This document shows positions 1-9,612 of a stretch of 64,000 bases of DNA, piece by piece. Position 1 is the first letter of the stretch. Every line of letters begins with the position of its first letter. A model generated the notes under the pieces. The model was not told where the DNA came from. It searched no databases and was given only the letters and a program-made list of their open reading frames with translations. Both the position numbers and the translations under genes were made by a program. The DNA comes from Bog-159 sp963707465 (GTDB taxonomy: Bacteria > Acidobacteriota > Terriglobia > Bryobacterales > Bryobacteraceae). Location: contig CAVPQK010000011.1 in the NCBI GenBank assembly GCA_963707465.1, forward strand, positions 186,001 to 250,000, in the 5' to 3' direction.

Positions 1-447
1 ATTCTTCTGAATGCGGGCGGCCAGGGCGGTGCCGGCCCAGGTGGCCATCTCGGTCTTGAGGTAGGCGATGGCCTCCGCGCGCTGGCCGCGGGCTCCCAGC
101 ACCTGCGCGCGCACTTCGATGGCTGCGCCCAGCGCGTTAGCCAACGGTGGCGTGCCTTGGCCTCCGCGCTTGAGAAAATCCAACGAAAGTTGCCGCGCCT
201 CGGTGGCGTAGGCGTCGGCGCGCTCGTACTGCTTATCGTCCAGCGTGCCGCGCGCCAGCCAGGAAAGCGCCTCCAGCATCTCCGGCGTCACACCCGCCGC
301 GGAGCGGTAGCTCTGAATCTCGCGCTCGGCCAGGGCGAAGTTTCGGGCATCGCAGGCGGCGCGCACATCCGCCACAATGTCTCCCCCTGCCCCCAGGACG
401 ATGGCGCCGAGCAGGAGTGCCAGCCCGGCCGCGCGCGCTCCGCTCAT
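1..447 (-). CDS. Secreted alpha-helical/TPR-like protein, N-terminal part (runs off left edge)
   Basis: The frame starts at ATG 447-445, which overlaps the LysR stop codon (ATGA), and stays open to base 1, giving about 149 residues. The first 30 residues look like a signal peptide (MSGARAAGLALLLGAIVLGA, ending near a small-residue site). The rest is charged and helical, with Ala/Leu/Arg spacing like tetratricopeptide repeats (for example LEALSWLARGTLDDKQYERA). The C-terminus lies outside the window. In acidobacteria such segments often precede a thioredoxin-like domain, but nothing here shows that. Translational coupling to the LysR gene suggests co-expression. The function is unknown. Confidence 0.6.
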   Translation of the reverse strand, partial: MSGARAAGLALLLGAIVLGAGGDIVADVRAACDARNFALAEREIQSYRSAAGVTPEMLEALSWLARGTLDDKQYERADAYATEARQLSLDFLKRGGQGTPPLANALGAAIEVRAQVLGARGQRAEAIAYLKTEMATWAGTALAARIQKN

Positions 448-1340
448 GAGGTCCGCGCAGCCGGCTGCTCGCGCAACAGATTCAGAAAAGCCTGCGCGGC
501 TAAGTTGAACTTCTTGCGCTTGCGGTGCACGATGCCCAGCGGCCGCAATAACTGCGGTGCGTGCAGAGGCACCGAAACCAGGCGGCCCTGCTCGATTTCG
601 GTTTGCATGGTGCGCGCCGGCAGGATGCTGATTCCTGACCCCAACGCCACGGCTTCCTTGATGGTCTGGATGTTATCGAACTGCATGACCTGGTTCACCT
701 CCACGCCGTGGTCGCGAAAGAAGCGGTCCAGTTCGCGGCGGATCAGCAAGTCCTCATCGAAGCCGATGAAGTCCTGGCCGTTGAGATCCGCGGGTTGGAG
801 GATCGACTTCGCGGCCAGCGGATGGGAGGGCGGCACGGCCACGGCCATTTGCTCCTTGCGCCATGGAACTACTGCCAGTTCGCGCTTGGCTACGGGATAG
901 CTGACCAGCCCGAGGTCCGCTTGATCGCCCAGGACCGCCTCGTAGATTTTGTCCGGACGGAGATAATCGACGTGCAACTGGGCTTGGGGATGGCGGCGCT
1001 CGAACTCCTGGCGCAGGCACGACATTTCCGACAATCCGATGGAGTAGATGGAGGCCACCCGCACGGCGCCTTCGGCCTGACCCTTAAAGCGCTCCAGCGC
1101 CACCAGGAACTGGTCCTCGCGGCGCAGGATTTCACGGCAGAAGTCCGCGTAGAGTTTGCCGGCATCGGTGAGTCCCAGCGGCCGGGTGCTGCGGTCGACC
1201 AGCCGTAGGCCCAGGCGGCGTTCCAGTTCCTGGACGTGCTGGGTGGCGGCGGACTGGCTGATGCCGGAGTGTGCGGCGGCCCTGCTGATACTCTTGGTCT
1301 GGGCGATTTCTTTGAAGAGCTTGGCTTCGAAAAGGTGCAA
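444..1340 (-). CDS. LysR-family transcriptional regulator
   Basis: The 298-residue protein has the usual LysR layout. An N-terminal winged helix-turn-helix (about residues 1-60, with SISRAAAHSGISQSAATQHV) is followed by a linker helix and a periplasmic-binding-like effector domain (about 90-290). The start is TTG at 1340, because an in-frame stop lies three codons upstream (TTG, CGT, CCT, TGA reading back). Its stop overlaps the start of the next gene by ATGA. It lies 52 bases after argR in the same direction and may be co-transcribed with it. The effector is unknown; the CysB/CysL type is the nearest general likeness. Confidence 0.85.
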   Translation of the reverse strand: MHLFEAKLFKEIAQTKSISRAAAHSGISQSAATQHVQELERRLGLRLVDRSTRPLGLTDAGKLYADFCREILRREDQFLVALERFKGQAEGAVRVASIYSIGLSEMSCLRQEFERRHPQAQLHVDYLRPDKIYEAVLGDQADLGLVSYPVAKRELAVVPWRKEQMAVAVPPSHPLAAKSILQPADLNGQDFIGFDEDLLIRRELDRFFRDHGVEVNQVMQFDNIQTIKEAVALGSGISILPARTMQTEIEQGRLVSVPLHAPQLLRPLGIVHRKRKKFNLAAQAFLNLLREQPAARTS

Positions 1341-1392
1341 ACGAGGTCATTGTAACATAAGTGGAACTTATGTTTAGGTGTGCGTGGGAAGA

Positions 1393-1827
1393 TTAGAGTC
1401 TGACAGGCGCAAGGCAGCGCTGGCGGACGATCTCGGCAGTGGCGTTGTCGGGCGCGATCACCAGGATAGTGTCGTCTCCGGCCAGGGTGCCCACCACTTC
1501 GGGCCAGTCTTCGGAGTCGAGCGCCACAGCCACGGAGTTGGCGTGGCCCGGCGAGGTCTTCAGCACCACCAGGTTTTGGGCGATGCGCACATCGTGCAGG
1601 AATTCGGCGGCCAGGGTTACAAAGGACGGGCCGGATTCTTCGGGCAGCATCTCGCTGTAGCCCTCCCGGGTCTTGACCAGCCGCAATTCGCGGATGTCGC
1701 GCGAAAGCGTCACCTGGGTGGCGGCGATGCCCGCCTGCTGCAGCTCGCGCGCCAGGTCCTCTTGGGTGTGCACACGCTTGGCGCGGACGAGCTTAAGGAT
1801 CTGGCCGTGGCGGTACGCTTTGCTCAT
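1393..1827 (-). CDS. argR: Arginine repressor ArgR
   Basis: The 144-residue protein matches ArgR from end to end. It has an N-terminal winged helix with the SRDIRELRLVK recognition segment (about residues 43-53). The C-terminal oligomerisation and arginine-binding domain carries the GTLAGDDTILVI signature near residues 112-123. ArgR forms a hexamer and represses arginine biosynthesis genes by binding ARG boxes. It starts at ATG 1827-1825, overlapping the argH stop (ATGA), so it is translationally coupled to argH. Tandem ARG-box-like sites occur upstream of argF in this window and are its likely target. Confidence 0.95.
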   Translation of the reverse strand: MSKAYRHGQILKLVRAKRVHTQEDLARELQQAGIAATQVTLSRDIRELRLVKTREGYSEMLPEESGPSFVTLAAEFLHDVRIAQNLVVLKTSPGHANSVAVALDSEDWPEVVGTLAGDDTILVIAPDNATAEIVRQRCLAPVRL

Positions 1828-3206
1828 TCGGTGATGTGCGCCAGGCGGCCGCGCGCCTCCTCCAGCGCCCGCGCTACGGTTTGCGGGCCGGTTCCGCCCC
1901 GGATCTCACGCGAGCGCAACCCTTCGCGCGGGTCAAGCAAGCGCGCCATATCGGGCGTGAACTCGGGCGCGAAGCGGTGCAGTTCCTCCGCGGTCCAATC
2001 GGCCGGCTTTTTGCCGCTGCGCACGCTTTCGAGCACCAGCCTGCCCACCAGTTGATGCGCCTGGTGGAATGGCGTGCCGGCGCGCGCCAGGGCTTCCGCC
2101 AGGTCGGTGGCGACGACCCAGCTATCCTGCGCGGCGGCCAGCGGGCGGGCTGTGTTCAGCCGCGCCGATTCCACTACGGCGCGCGCCATCTCGAGCGACC
2201 CGGCCACTTGTTGGGCCGCGTCGAACAGCGGCTCCTTGTCTTCCTGCATGTCCCGATTGTAGGTCAGCGGCAGACCTTTCATAGTCACCATCAGGGAGTG
2301 CAGGCAGCCCAGCACGCGGCCGCTCTTGCCGCGGATCAGCTCGAGCGAATCCGGATTTTTCTTCTGCGGCATGAGGCTGGACCCGCTGGTCACTTCGTCG
2401 CCCAGCTCCAGCCAGCCGAACTCTTCGCTGGAGTATAGAATCCAATCTTCGGCGAGGCGACTCAAGTGCAGCATGGTGAGGGAGGCGGCGTACAGGAAAT
2501 CCAACGCGAAGTCGCGATCGGCCGATACGTCCATGCTGTTGGCGGTGAGCGCATCGAACCCCAAATCGCGGGCCATGGCCTCGCGATCGAACGGGAACCC
2601 GCTGCCGGCCAGCGCTCCGGAGCCCAGCGGCATGGTGTTGGCGCGGCGGCGGGCTTCGGCAAATCGCTCGCAATCGCGCGCGAACATCTCGAAATATGCC
2701 AGCAGGTAGTGCGGCCAAAGCACGGCTTGCGCGCGGCGCATGTGGGTGTAGCCGGGAACGATCGCGTCCGGATAGCGGGCCGCCAGATCGAGCAGCGCCT
2801 GCATCGCGGCCGCCAGCAGCGCGCGCACGCGGTCACACTCGCCGCGGAGCCACAAGCGGAGGTCGAGCGACACCTGTTCATTGCGGCTGCGGCCGGTATG
2901 GATCTTGTCCGCCACCGCGCCGGCGCGCTCCTTCAGCTTGCGGATCACCAGCGTGTGGACGTCTTCGTCGGTGGCGTTTTCGAAAAATTCCGGCTCGGCG
3001 GCCTCTTCTTGAATTCGGTCGAGGGCTTCGACAATCTGCGCGCGCTCGTCCCCGCTCAGGATTCCGGCCTGCTCCAGTGCGCGGGCGAAGGCCTGCGATC
3101 CGCGGATATCGGTGCCCATCAGGCGACGGTCGAAGGCCAACGATCCGGAGAAGCGCTCGAAGATTTCCGACGGGCCGGTTTCGAACCTGCCGCCCCAGAG
3201 CTTCAT
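1824..3206 (-). CDS. argH: Argininosuccinate lyase
   Basis: The 460-residue protein cleaves argininosuccinate to arginine and fumarate, the last step of arginine synthesis. It begins MKLWGGRFETGP, the classical ArgH N-terminus. It contains IHTGRSRNEQVSLDLR, the catalytic-region helix, and the fumarase/lyase signature GSSLMPQKKNPD, with the catalytic Ser in the first residues of that loop. ATG 3206 is preferred over upstream in-frame starts, which would add about 80 residues that do not look like ArgH. The gene overlaps argR by ATGA. There is no clear Shine-Dalgarno: a perfect 14-base palindrome abuts the ATG. Confidence 0.96.
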   Translation of the reverse strand: MKLWGGRFETGPSEIFERFSGSLAFDRRLMGTDIRGSQAFARALEQAGILSGDERAQIVEALDRIQEEAAEPEFFENATDEDVHTLVIRKLKERAGAVADKIHTGRSRNEQVSLDLRLWLRGECDRVRALLAAAMQALLDLAARYPDAIVPGYTHMRRAQAVLWPHYLLAYFEMFARDCERFAEARRRANTMPLGSGALAGSGFPFDREAMARDLGFDALTANSMDVSADRDFALDFLYAASLTMLHLSRLAEDWILYSSEEFGWLELGDEVTSGSSLMPQKKNPDSLELIRGKSGRVLGCLHSLMVTMKGLPLTYNRDMQEDKEPLFDAAQQVAGSLEMARAVVESARLNTARPLAAAQDSWVVATDLAEALARAGTPFHQAHQLVGRLVLESVRSGKKPADWTAEELHRFAPEFTPDMARLLDPREGLRSREIRGGTGPQTVARALEEARGRLAHITE

Positions 3207-3220
3207 GCGGACCGGTCCGC
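3207..3220. promoter_or_regulatory. Perfect 14-bp palindrome abutting the argH start codon
   Basis: GCGGACCGGTCCGC is self-complementary and ends at the base next to the argH ATG (minus strand). It occupies the place where a ribosome-binding site would be expected. It could be a protein-binding site or fold in the mRNA leader. Its role is not known. Confidence 0.4.
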
Positions 3221-3267
3221 CATCAACCCGAAACTGTCCATAACGAGAAAGTATAGCGAATCGTGCC

Positions 3268-4911
3268 TCACCAGCGTGCCGGGAGCGCCGGGATTGGGCG
3301 CGGGCGCGCGGAGCGGCTGAGCAGGAAGATTTTGCCGGCGGCCGAGCGGACCACATCATGGGTTTGCGCAATATCCGCCACGGGAGCGGCCCAACTGGCG
3401 GGCAGGTAGAAGTCGCGCGCCGGGCTCGCGTGGATGATCTTCGCAATTTCGGACGGAGTGCGCAGCACGATCATGCTACCCACCGGTTCCGGCGAATTCA
3501 ATCCCCACGCGCGGAGCGAGTTCTGAAATTGCGGCAGCAGAGCGGGCAGATCGGTGAACTGGTCCGCCGTGAGCAGGATTCCGAGCTGCGCGTAATGGGG
3601 GAACGCGCGCGCCGCGTTTCCGGAGGGATCGAGCAGGCAATACCGAATGCGCGGCAGGGGGAGAGTCGCGCTGTAGAACTCGTCGTCACCCTCGACTGAA
3701 ATCAGTTCGACGTCGCGGCCGAGGCCGTAATACTGCCGCATGGCGCGCGCGCCTACCATCGGCGGGGTGGTGGGACGGAGCGACCACGAGTGTCCGCCGG
3801 CGATGGCTTTCACGGAGAACAGAACGACGACGAGAGAAGCCACCACGGCGGGGCGGCGCAGAATCTCCGGTCCGCACAGGGCCGCGAGCACGCACAGCGG
3901 GGGCAGGAGGAACGCCAGATACGGCACGTGCCTCGCCTGAAAAACGCAGAGGGCGGCCACGCTGACCACTGTGCCGCAGAACGCCAGCAGCGCCGCTGGC
4001 TGGGCGCGAAGTTTCGAAATGCGCATCGCGCCCGCCAGGCCGGCCAGCGCAAACAGGCAGAACGCCGGATCCATTCGCGCCAGGCGGCTGAGATAGAATA
4101 CGGGCGATTTGGAGAAAAGCGCACTGGTCTGGGAGCGCAAGCCCACACCGAGCAGTTGAACCTGGACATAGTCCGCCCAGAACCAGCGGGGATGGGTCCA
4201 GGCCTGGTAGATATGCCAGGGCGCCGCGAGGGCCGCCGCGATAAGGCATGCGACCGCGATCCGGGCGAGGGCTGGCCTGGATTCGCGCGGCGACAAGACG
4301 TAATACATCGCCAGGGCGACGAAGGGCAGAACGCCGGCCACGCTCTTGGTTAGAATCGACGCCGCGCCCAACGCTCCGAATGCCAGGGGCGTGCGCGCGC
4401 GCTTGAATTGCGGGTCGAAGACCACCGCAACCAGGGCCAGGGTGGCGAACGCGGCCGCCGGGACATCGGTCAGGCATACGCGCGAGAGGATCTGCCAGAA
4501 CGGCGTCAGGAGCAGGAAGCCCGCAGCCAGGGCGCCGGCAACCGCGGAACGGGCACGGGCGCCCCAGAGAAATACCGCAGCGATCCCCGCCGCGCCCGAA
4601 AGCAAGGCGGGCAGGCGCACTGCAAACAGGCTCAGCCCGCATACTTTGATGGACAACGCGGTGAGCCAGATGAGCAGGGGCGGCTTAAAGAGGAACAGCC
4701 GGCCCATGAACGTGGGAGTCAACCAGCCGCCATGCCGAGCCATTTGTATGGCAGAATTGACGTGTAACACTTCATCTTGCGCCCGCATGTGCGCGATGGG
4801 ATCGAGATACGTTCCGGCGATGCCGTCGCTATCGATATTCCAAGCGAGCACGGCAAATGCAGCCAGGAAAACGGCGAGGGTGAAAGGCGGAAATCCAAAT
4901 CGCTTCCCCAC
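3268..4911 (-). CDS. GT39/ArnT-like membrane glycosyltransferase
   Basis: The 547-residue protein is highly hydrophobic with many membrane segments. An early luminal loop has acidic residues (LDPIAHMRAQDEVLH, about residues 36-50) in the position of the catalytic acidic residues of the PMT/ArnT family, followed by a conserved block (GRLFLFKPPLLIWL). The family transfers a sugar from a lipid-phosphate donor to lipid A or protein. A less hydrophobic C-terminal domain follows (about residues 390-540). The start is GTG 4911. It is divergent from the GT2 gene at 4962, which could make the polyprenyl-phosphate sugar donor. The acceptor is unknown. Confidence 0.75.
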   Translation of the reverse strand: MGKRFGFPPFTLAVFLAAFAVLAWNIDSDGIAGTYLDPIAHMRAQDEVLHVNSAIQMARHGGWLTPTFMGRLFLFKPPLLIWLTALSIKVCGLSLFAVRLPALLSGAAGIAAVFLWGARARSAVAGALAAGFLLLTPFWQILSRVCLTDVPAAAFATLALVAVVFDPQFKRARTPLAFGALGAASILTKSVAGVLPFVALAMYYVLSPRESRPALARIAVACLIAAALAAPWHIYQAWTHPRWFWADYVQVQLLGVGLRSQTSALFSKSPVFYLSRLARMDPAFCLFALAGLAGAMRISKLRAQPAALLAFCGTVVSVAALCVFQARHVPYLAFLLPPLCVLAALCGPEILRRPAVVASLVVVLFSVKAIAGGHSWSLRPTTPPMVGARAMRQYYGLGRDVELISVEGDDEFYSATLPLPRIRYCLLDPSGNAARAFPHYAQLGILLTADQFTDLPALLPQFQNSLRAWGLNSPEPVGSMIVLRTPSEIAKIIHASPARDFYLPASWAAPVADIAQTHDVVRSAAGKIFLLSRSARPRPIPALPARW

Positions 4912-4961
4912 ACAACGAACCTAACACGCGCGGCATTGCGGCGAGCCCGCGCGCGCAGCCG

Positions 4962-5696
4962 GTGCTGACCATCGTGCTCCCGATATTCAATGAGGAGGCG
5001 AACCTGGGGCCGCTGTTCGAACGGATCGACGACGCGCTGCGGAAGGCATCCATTCCGTATCGGATCGTGGCCGTGGACGACGGCAGCACGGACGGCACGC
5101 CGCGGGTTATCGAGAAGTTTCGCGCGCGCGCTTCGCTCGAGGTGGTCCGGCACAGCGTGAACCAGGGGCTGGGCGCGGCGATCCGCAGCGGCCTGATGGA
5201 AGCCGTGCGCCTGACATCGTCTGGGGACGTGATCGTGACCATGGATGCGGACGAAAGCCACACGCCCGCGCTGATCGGGAGGATGCTGGAAGCGATCGAC
5301 GCAGGGTACGATGTGGTCATTGCCTCGCGCTTCCAGGAGGGATCGGAGTGCCTGGGGGTTCCGGCGCACCGCCAGTTCCTGAGCGTCGCGGCTTCGGTCC
5401 TGTTTCGCGTTCTGTTTCCAACGCCGGGAGTCCGCGACTTCACCTGCGGGTATCGCGCGTATCGCGTATCGGCGCTGCGGCGAGCCGTCGAAAAGTATGG
5501 GGACTCTTTGTTCGAATTCGACGGCTTTCAGTGCATGGTGGACCTGCTGCTGAAACTGCGCGGGGCCGGGGCGCGATTCGCGGAGGTGCCGGTGGTGCTG
5601 CGCTACGATTTGAAGCAGGGCCAAAGCAAAATGCGCGTTTTCCGGACCGCCGCGCGCACTCTGCAACTGGCAGCGCGGCGCCGGTTGGGTTTCTGA
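4962..5696 (+). CDS. GT2 glycosyltransferase, dolichol/polyprenyl-phosphate sugar synthase-like
   Basis: The 244-residue GT-A fold enzyme opens LTIVLPIFNEEANLGPLFER, then shows VDDGSTDGT (nucleotide binding, about residues 43-51) and TMDADESH, the DxD-type metal site. It resembles DPM1/ArnC-type enzymes that move a sugar from a nucleotide donor to a polyprenyl phosphate. No C-terminal membrane anchor is seen. The start is GTG 4962; an in-frame ATT at 4935 is the only other option I saw. It forms a tight pair with the methyltransferase that follows. With the divergent GT39 gene it makes a plausible donor-transferase unit for envelope glycosylation. Confidence 0.8.
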   Translation: MLTIVLPIFNEEANLGPLFERIDDALRKASIPYRIVAVDDGSTDGTPRVIEKFRARASLEVVRHSVNQGLGAAIRSGLMEAVRLTSSGDVIVTMDADESHTPALIGRMLEAIDAGYDVVIASRFQEGSECLGVPAHRQFLSVAASVLFRVLFPTPGVRDFTCGYRAYRVSALRRAVEKYGDSLFEFDGFQCMVDLLLKLRGAGARFAEVPVVLRYDLKQGQSKMRVFRTAARTLQLAARRRLGF

Positions 5697-5704
5697 GGCG
5701 ATCG

Positions 5705-6358
5705 TTGCCATTATCCAGCCAATTCGACGAGCGGTATTTCGCATCGGTCTATGGCGACTATTCCCGCCAGAATCCGCCGCGGAAGCTGCGTTTCTATCGG
5801 GAACTGCTGGAGCGCTATCTGCCGGCAACGCCCGCGCCGCGCGTGCTGGACCTGGGCTGCGCATTCGGATTGTTTCTGGCGGGACTGCCGCGGGAATTCC
5901 GGAAATTCGGCGTGGACGCGAGCTATCACGCCCTTTCCGCGGCGGCGCGGCGCGTGCCGGAGGCGCATTTCATCAATGCCGATTGCGGGAATCCGCCAGT
6001 CTCTTCCCGATTCGACGCGATTGTGGCGTTCGATGTGCTCGAACACCTGCCGGCCGCGGAGGCGACGTTAGAGTTCGTGCGCCGTTCGCTCAATCCGAAT
6101 GGGGTATTTCTGTTCGTGGTGCCCGTTTATGACGGCCCGCTTGGACCGATCATCCAATGGCTGGACCGCGACCCGACGCATGTACACAAACGCTCGCGCG
6201 CGTGGTGGCTCGAGTTGGCGCGCCAAAGATTCGAGATCGTTTCGTGGACCGGCATCCTGCGCTACCTCGTGGCGCGCCGCTTCTACGTGCATCTGCCGTC
6301 GCCGGCGATCCGCCGCGTGGCCCCGGCGATTGCGGTAATGTGCAGGCTGCCGCCGGCT

Positions 6359-6364
<6 letters not shown>
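5705..6364 (+). CDS. Class I SAM-dependent methyltransferase
   Basis: The product has about 219 residues. Motif I is VLDLGCAFGLFLAGL (about residues 41-55), and the later DAIVAFDVLEHLP segment is the post-motif common in methyltransferase 11/23 families. The start is taken as TTG 5705, with a GAGG six bases upstream. Longer in-frame reading would overlap the GT2 gene in another frame. It lies directly after the GT2 gene, so it may modify a sugar or the lipid-linked product. Its 3' end overlaps the convergent argG by six bases. Confidence 0.8.
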
Positions 6365-7570
<1,206 letters not shown>

Positions 7571-7577
7571 AAGGCGA

Positions 7578-8525
7578 TTATGCCATCATCATGAGCAGCA
7601 GCGCCTTTTGCGCGTGCAGGCGGTTTTCGGCCTGATCGAAAACCACCGAGCGGCTGTGCTCGATGACGGAATCGGTGACTTCTTCTTCGCGATGCGCGGG
7701 CAGGCAGTGCATGAAGACGGCATCGGGGCGCGCCTGGGCGAACAACTCGCCGTTCACCTGGTAGGCCGCGAACGCTTTGCGCCGCCGCGCGGCTTCCTTC
7801 TCCTGCCCCATGCTGGTCCAGACATCGGTGTAGACGGCGTGCGCGCCATCCACGGCTTCGGACGGATTGTCGGTGAGTTGCAGGGTGCAGCCGGAGACCG
7901 CGGCCAGGCCATCGGCCTGCGCCACGATTTCGGGATTCGGCTCGTAGCCGTGCGGCGTGGCGATCGAGAAATCGATGCCCAGCCGCGCGCAGGTCAGCAT
8001 GAGCGAGTGCGCCACGTTGTTTCCGTCGCCCGAGAAGGCCAGCTTCAGACCGGCGAAATCGCCGAAGCGCTCCTTGAGCGTGAGAACGTCCGCCAGCACC
8101 TGGCAGGGATGGTACATGTCGCTGAGGGCGTTGATGACCGGCACCGAAGACCAGCGCGCCAGTTCCTCGATGGTGTCCTGCGCGAAGGTGCGGGCCACGA
8201 TGGCTTGCACCCAACGATCCAGGTTGCGGGCGACGTCTTTCAGCGGCTCACGCGCGCCGATGGGGCCTTCGGTGAAAACGGAGTCGCCGCCGAGCTGCTT
8301 TGTGGCCAGCTCGAAGGTGAGGCGGGTGCGCAGGGAAGCCTTCTCAAAGAGCAGCCCGATGGACTTGCCGTCGAGGGCGTGGGCATAATCGCGGGGCGAC
8401 TGCTTCATGTCGAGCGCGATATCGAGCAGGCCGGCGAGTTCGTCGTCGGTGATGTCGAGGTCACGGCGGAGGTCGGGGGCCGAGATTCGGGTAGTTTGTT
8501 GACGGGAGATGGGGTAAGCGGCCAC
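7578..8525 (-). CDS. argF: Ornithine carbamoyltransferase
   Basis: The enzyme makes citrulline from ornithine and carbamoyl phosphate. Carbamoyl-phosphate binding motif is FEKASLRTR, followed by MYHPCQ, DVWTSMGQE and the ornithine loop MHCLPAHR. The start is placed at GTG 8525 (315 residues), with GCGAGGTG just upstream. An earlier GTG at 8555 is in frame but lies inside the ARG-box palindrome, so it is less likely. SLRTR replaces the common STRTR. It is first in the argFG unit and is probably repressed by ArgR. Confidence 0.95.
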   Translation of the reverse strand: MAAYPISRQQTTRISAPDLRRDLDITDDELAGLLDIALDMKQSPRDYAHALDGKSIGLLFEKASLRTRLTFELATKQLGGDSVFTEGPIGAREPLKDVARNLDRWVQAIVARTFAQDTIEELARWSSVPVINALSDMYHPCQVLADVLTLKERFGDFAGLKLAFSGDGNNVAHSLMLTCARLGIDFSIATPHGYEPNPEIVAQADGLAAVSGCTLQLTDNPSEAVDGAHAVYTDVWTSMGQEKEAARRRKAFAAYQVNGELFAQARPDAVFMHCLPAHREEEVTDSVIEHSRSVVFDQAENRLHAQKALLLMMMA

Positions 8526-8538
8526 GGCGGCACCTCGC

Positions 8539-8573
8539 TGTGAATTTTTATTCACTACAATGTATAATTACAC
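8539..8573 (-). promoter_or_regulatory. Tandem ARG boxes upstream of argF
   Basis: Box 1 is the perfect palindrome TGAATTTTTATTCA at 8541-8554. Box 2, TGTATAATTACA at 8561-8572, is nearly palindromic. Their centres are about 19 bases apart, on nearly the same helix face. ArgR sites of enterobacteria have the same TGAAT-N4-ATTCA form. A weaker third match, TGTATGATTATTCA, lies at 8639-8652. With ArgR encoded 6.7 kb away, repression of argFG by arginine is the simple reading. Confidence 0.75.
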
Positions 8574-8606
8574 AGTTCGAGGCGGGAGTCAAATGCCGAT
8601 GCCATG

Positions 8607-8632
8607 AGGTAGTGTCACGGGGTGCGTTGCTG
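8607..8632. repeat. 26-bp inverted repeat, left copy
   Basis: These 26 bases (core GTGTCACGGGGTGCGTTGC) recur exactly, in reverse orientation, at 14920-14945. CATG sequence also adjoins both copies on the outer side. The two copies bound 6.3 kb of accessory genes. The stretch 8556-8729 around it holds the ARG boxes and no gene. Confidence 0.7.
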
Positions 8633-8729
8633 GCCTAAATGTATGATTATTCAGTGTTTGGGATCAGCAGGTTACGGGGGCTGGAAACAGATCGGGGCGG
8701 ATGTCAAGAAAAAAACGGACCAGCGTAGG

Positions 8730-9215
8730 TTACAGCGAAAGTGTAATTTGCCCGGTTAGCCCATTGTAGAACAGCGTGCACATGCTCAACACATCCCTTC
8801 CGATTAGAGCAATGATCCCCTGTGGCTCTAAGGCGGCTCCCATGGCGCGGGCGACGTTGAATTGCAATGCCGAACCGACGATTGTTATCTGGATCGGGTA
8901 CACGTTTTGCTCTACTTCCGTGTGTGTCGCCGAAGTCATCTTGGCTACATCAATCACAGGCAAACCGAGTTCCCGTGCCGCCTTATCATCGACGCAGGTA
9001 ATAGAAGCTCCTGTATCGATTAGCGCCCAACCCGTCCTAGGCGTGGGCAATTGTTGGCCGCTCTGAAGCAATCCCGCGCCAGCAGATTGCTCGATTCCCA
9101 CTGAAACCTCGATGATAGGCCCGCGAATGCCTAGGGCCTGAGAGCCGGTTAATTGAATCCGCGTGCCGTTCGGCGATAGGCCCTCACCGCCTGATTGTGT
9201 GTGAAGTATTGGCAC
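8730..9215 (-). CDS. Retropepsin-like aspartic protease
   Basis: The 161-residue protein has the single-lobe retropepsin pattern. The catalytic loop GWALIDTGASITCVDDKAA (about residues 62-80) contains the DTG triad, and a later hydrophobic-hydrophobic-Gly segment, IIALIGRDVLSM (about 133-144), is typical of the fold. Such enzymes act as dimers. There is no signal peptide, so it is probably cytoplasmic. It overlaps the upstream partner gene by 32 bases, so the two are very likely co-translated. The substrate is unknown. Being inside a repeat-bounded island argues for acquisition by transfer. Confidence 0.75.
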   Translation of the reverse strand: MPILHTQSGGEGLSPNGTRIQLTGSQALGIRGPIIEVSVGIEQSAGAGLLQSGQQLPTPRTGWALIDTGASITCVDDKAARELGLPVIDVAKMTSATHTEVEQNVYPIQITIVGSALQFNVARAMGAALEPQGIIALIGRDVLSMCTLFYNGLTGQITLSL

Positions 9216-9447
9216 TGAGGATACCTAGGGTCAGGGCTGGAATTGATATCGTCTCGGGCTGCTGATCAGTCCTTCGCACCAAGAAAGACGAAGTGCCGAA
9301 ATCTCGGCTTCCCAAAGTGAGGGCGTCTGCAATCGTATCGAACGCTCCGCGCACCTGTTGATCTTTGATGACCAGAAACTTGCCAGGAAACTGTTGAAGC
9401 AGTTCTTCGCGATGTTGTTCAAAATACTGGCGTTCCGTATCGAGCAT
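9184..9447 (-). CDS. Small partner protein of the retropepsin (DUF5678-like)
   Basis: The 87-residue protein begins MLDTERQYFEQHREELLQQF, continues with a short beta segment (GKFLVIKDQQVRGAFDT) and ends with a polar tail. Small proteins of this kind, with an N-terminal helix and a GKFVxIKDxxV-type strand, often sit just before single-domain aspartic proteases, and I infer the same pairing. It overlaps the protease start by 32 bases. It could be a substrate, an inhibitor or a targeting partner. The family name is a recollection and not proven. Confidence 0.6.
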   Translation of the reverse strand: MLDTERQYFEQHREELLQQFPGKFLVIKDQQVRGAFDTIADALTLGSRDFGTSSFLVRRTDQQPETISIPALTLGILSANTSHTIRR

Positions 9448-9559
9448 AACGAACCTCCATAATACCTTACTCCAAGTAGTGGTTGGAGGGTCAAGCTAAT
9501 TTCAGTATATCTCAGATTTATTTTTGGAGGAGTTCTGTTACGCTCTGATTTCGCTACTC

Positions 9560-9599
9560 TGAATTGGCCCCTTTCGATGCTTTGATTTGGCCCCACCTG
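9560..9599. repeat. IS21 left terminal repeat
   Basis: This 40-base segment starts TGAATTGGCCCC and ends TTTGGCCCCACCTG. Its reverse complement matches 12537-12576 apart from about six substitutions. Two GGCCCC motifs about 26 bases apart are probable transposase-binding sites. Confidence 0.75.
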
Positions 9600-9612
9600 T
9601 AGATCAGAAACC

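Noticed and set aside
157..900. Plus-strand frame overlapping the LysR gene and the left-edge gene
   Set aside because: Its product is Arg/Ser-rich and unlike any family. Both minus-strand genes are supported by motifs or coupling.
9550..9560. Target-site duplication for the IS21 element
   Set aside because: The left flank (CTACTC) and right flank (AGTTGA) share no 4-8 bp repeat at the proposed ends.
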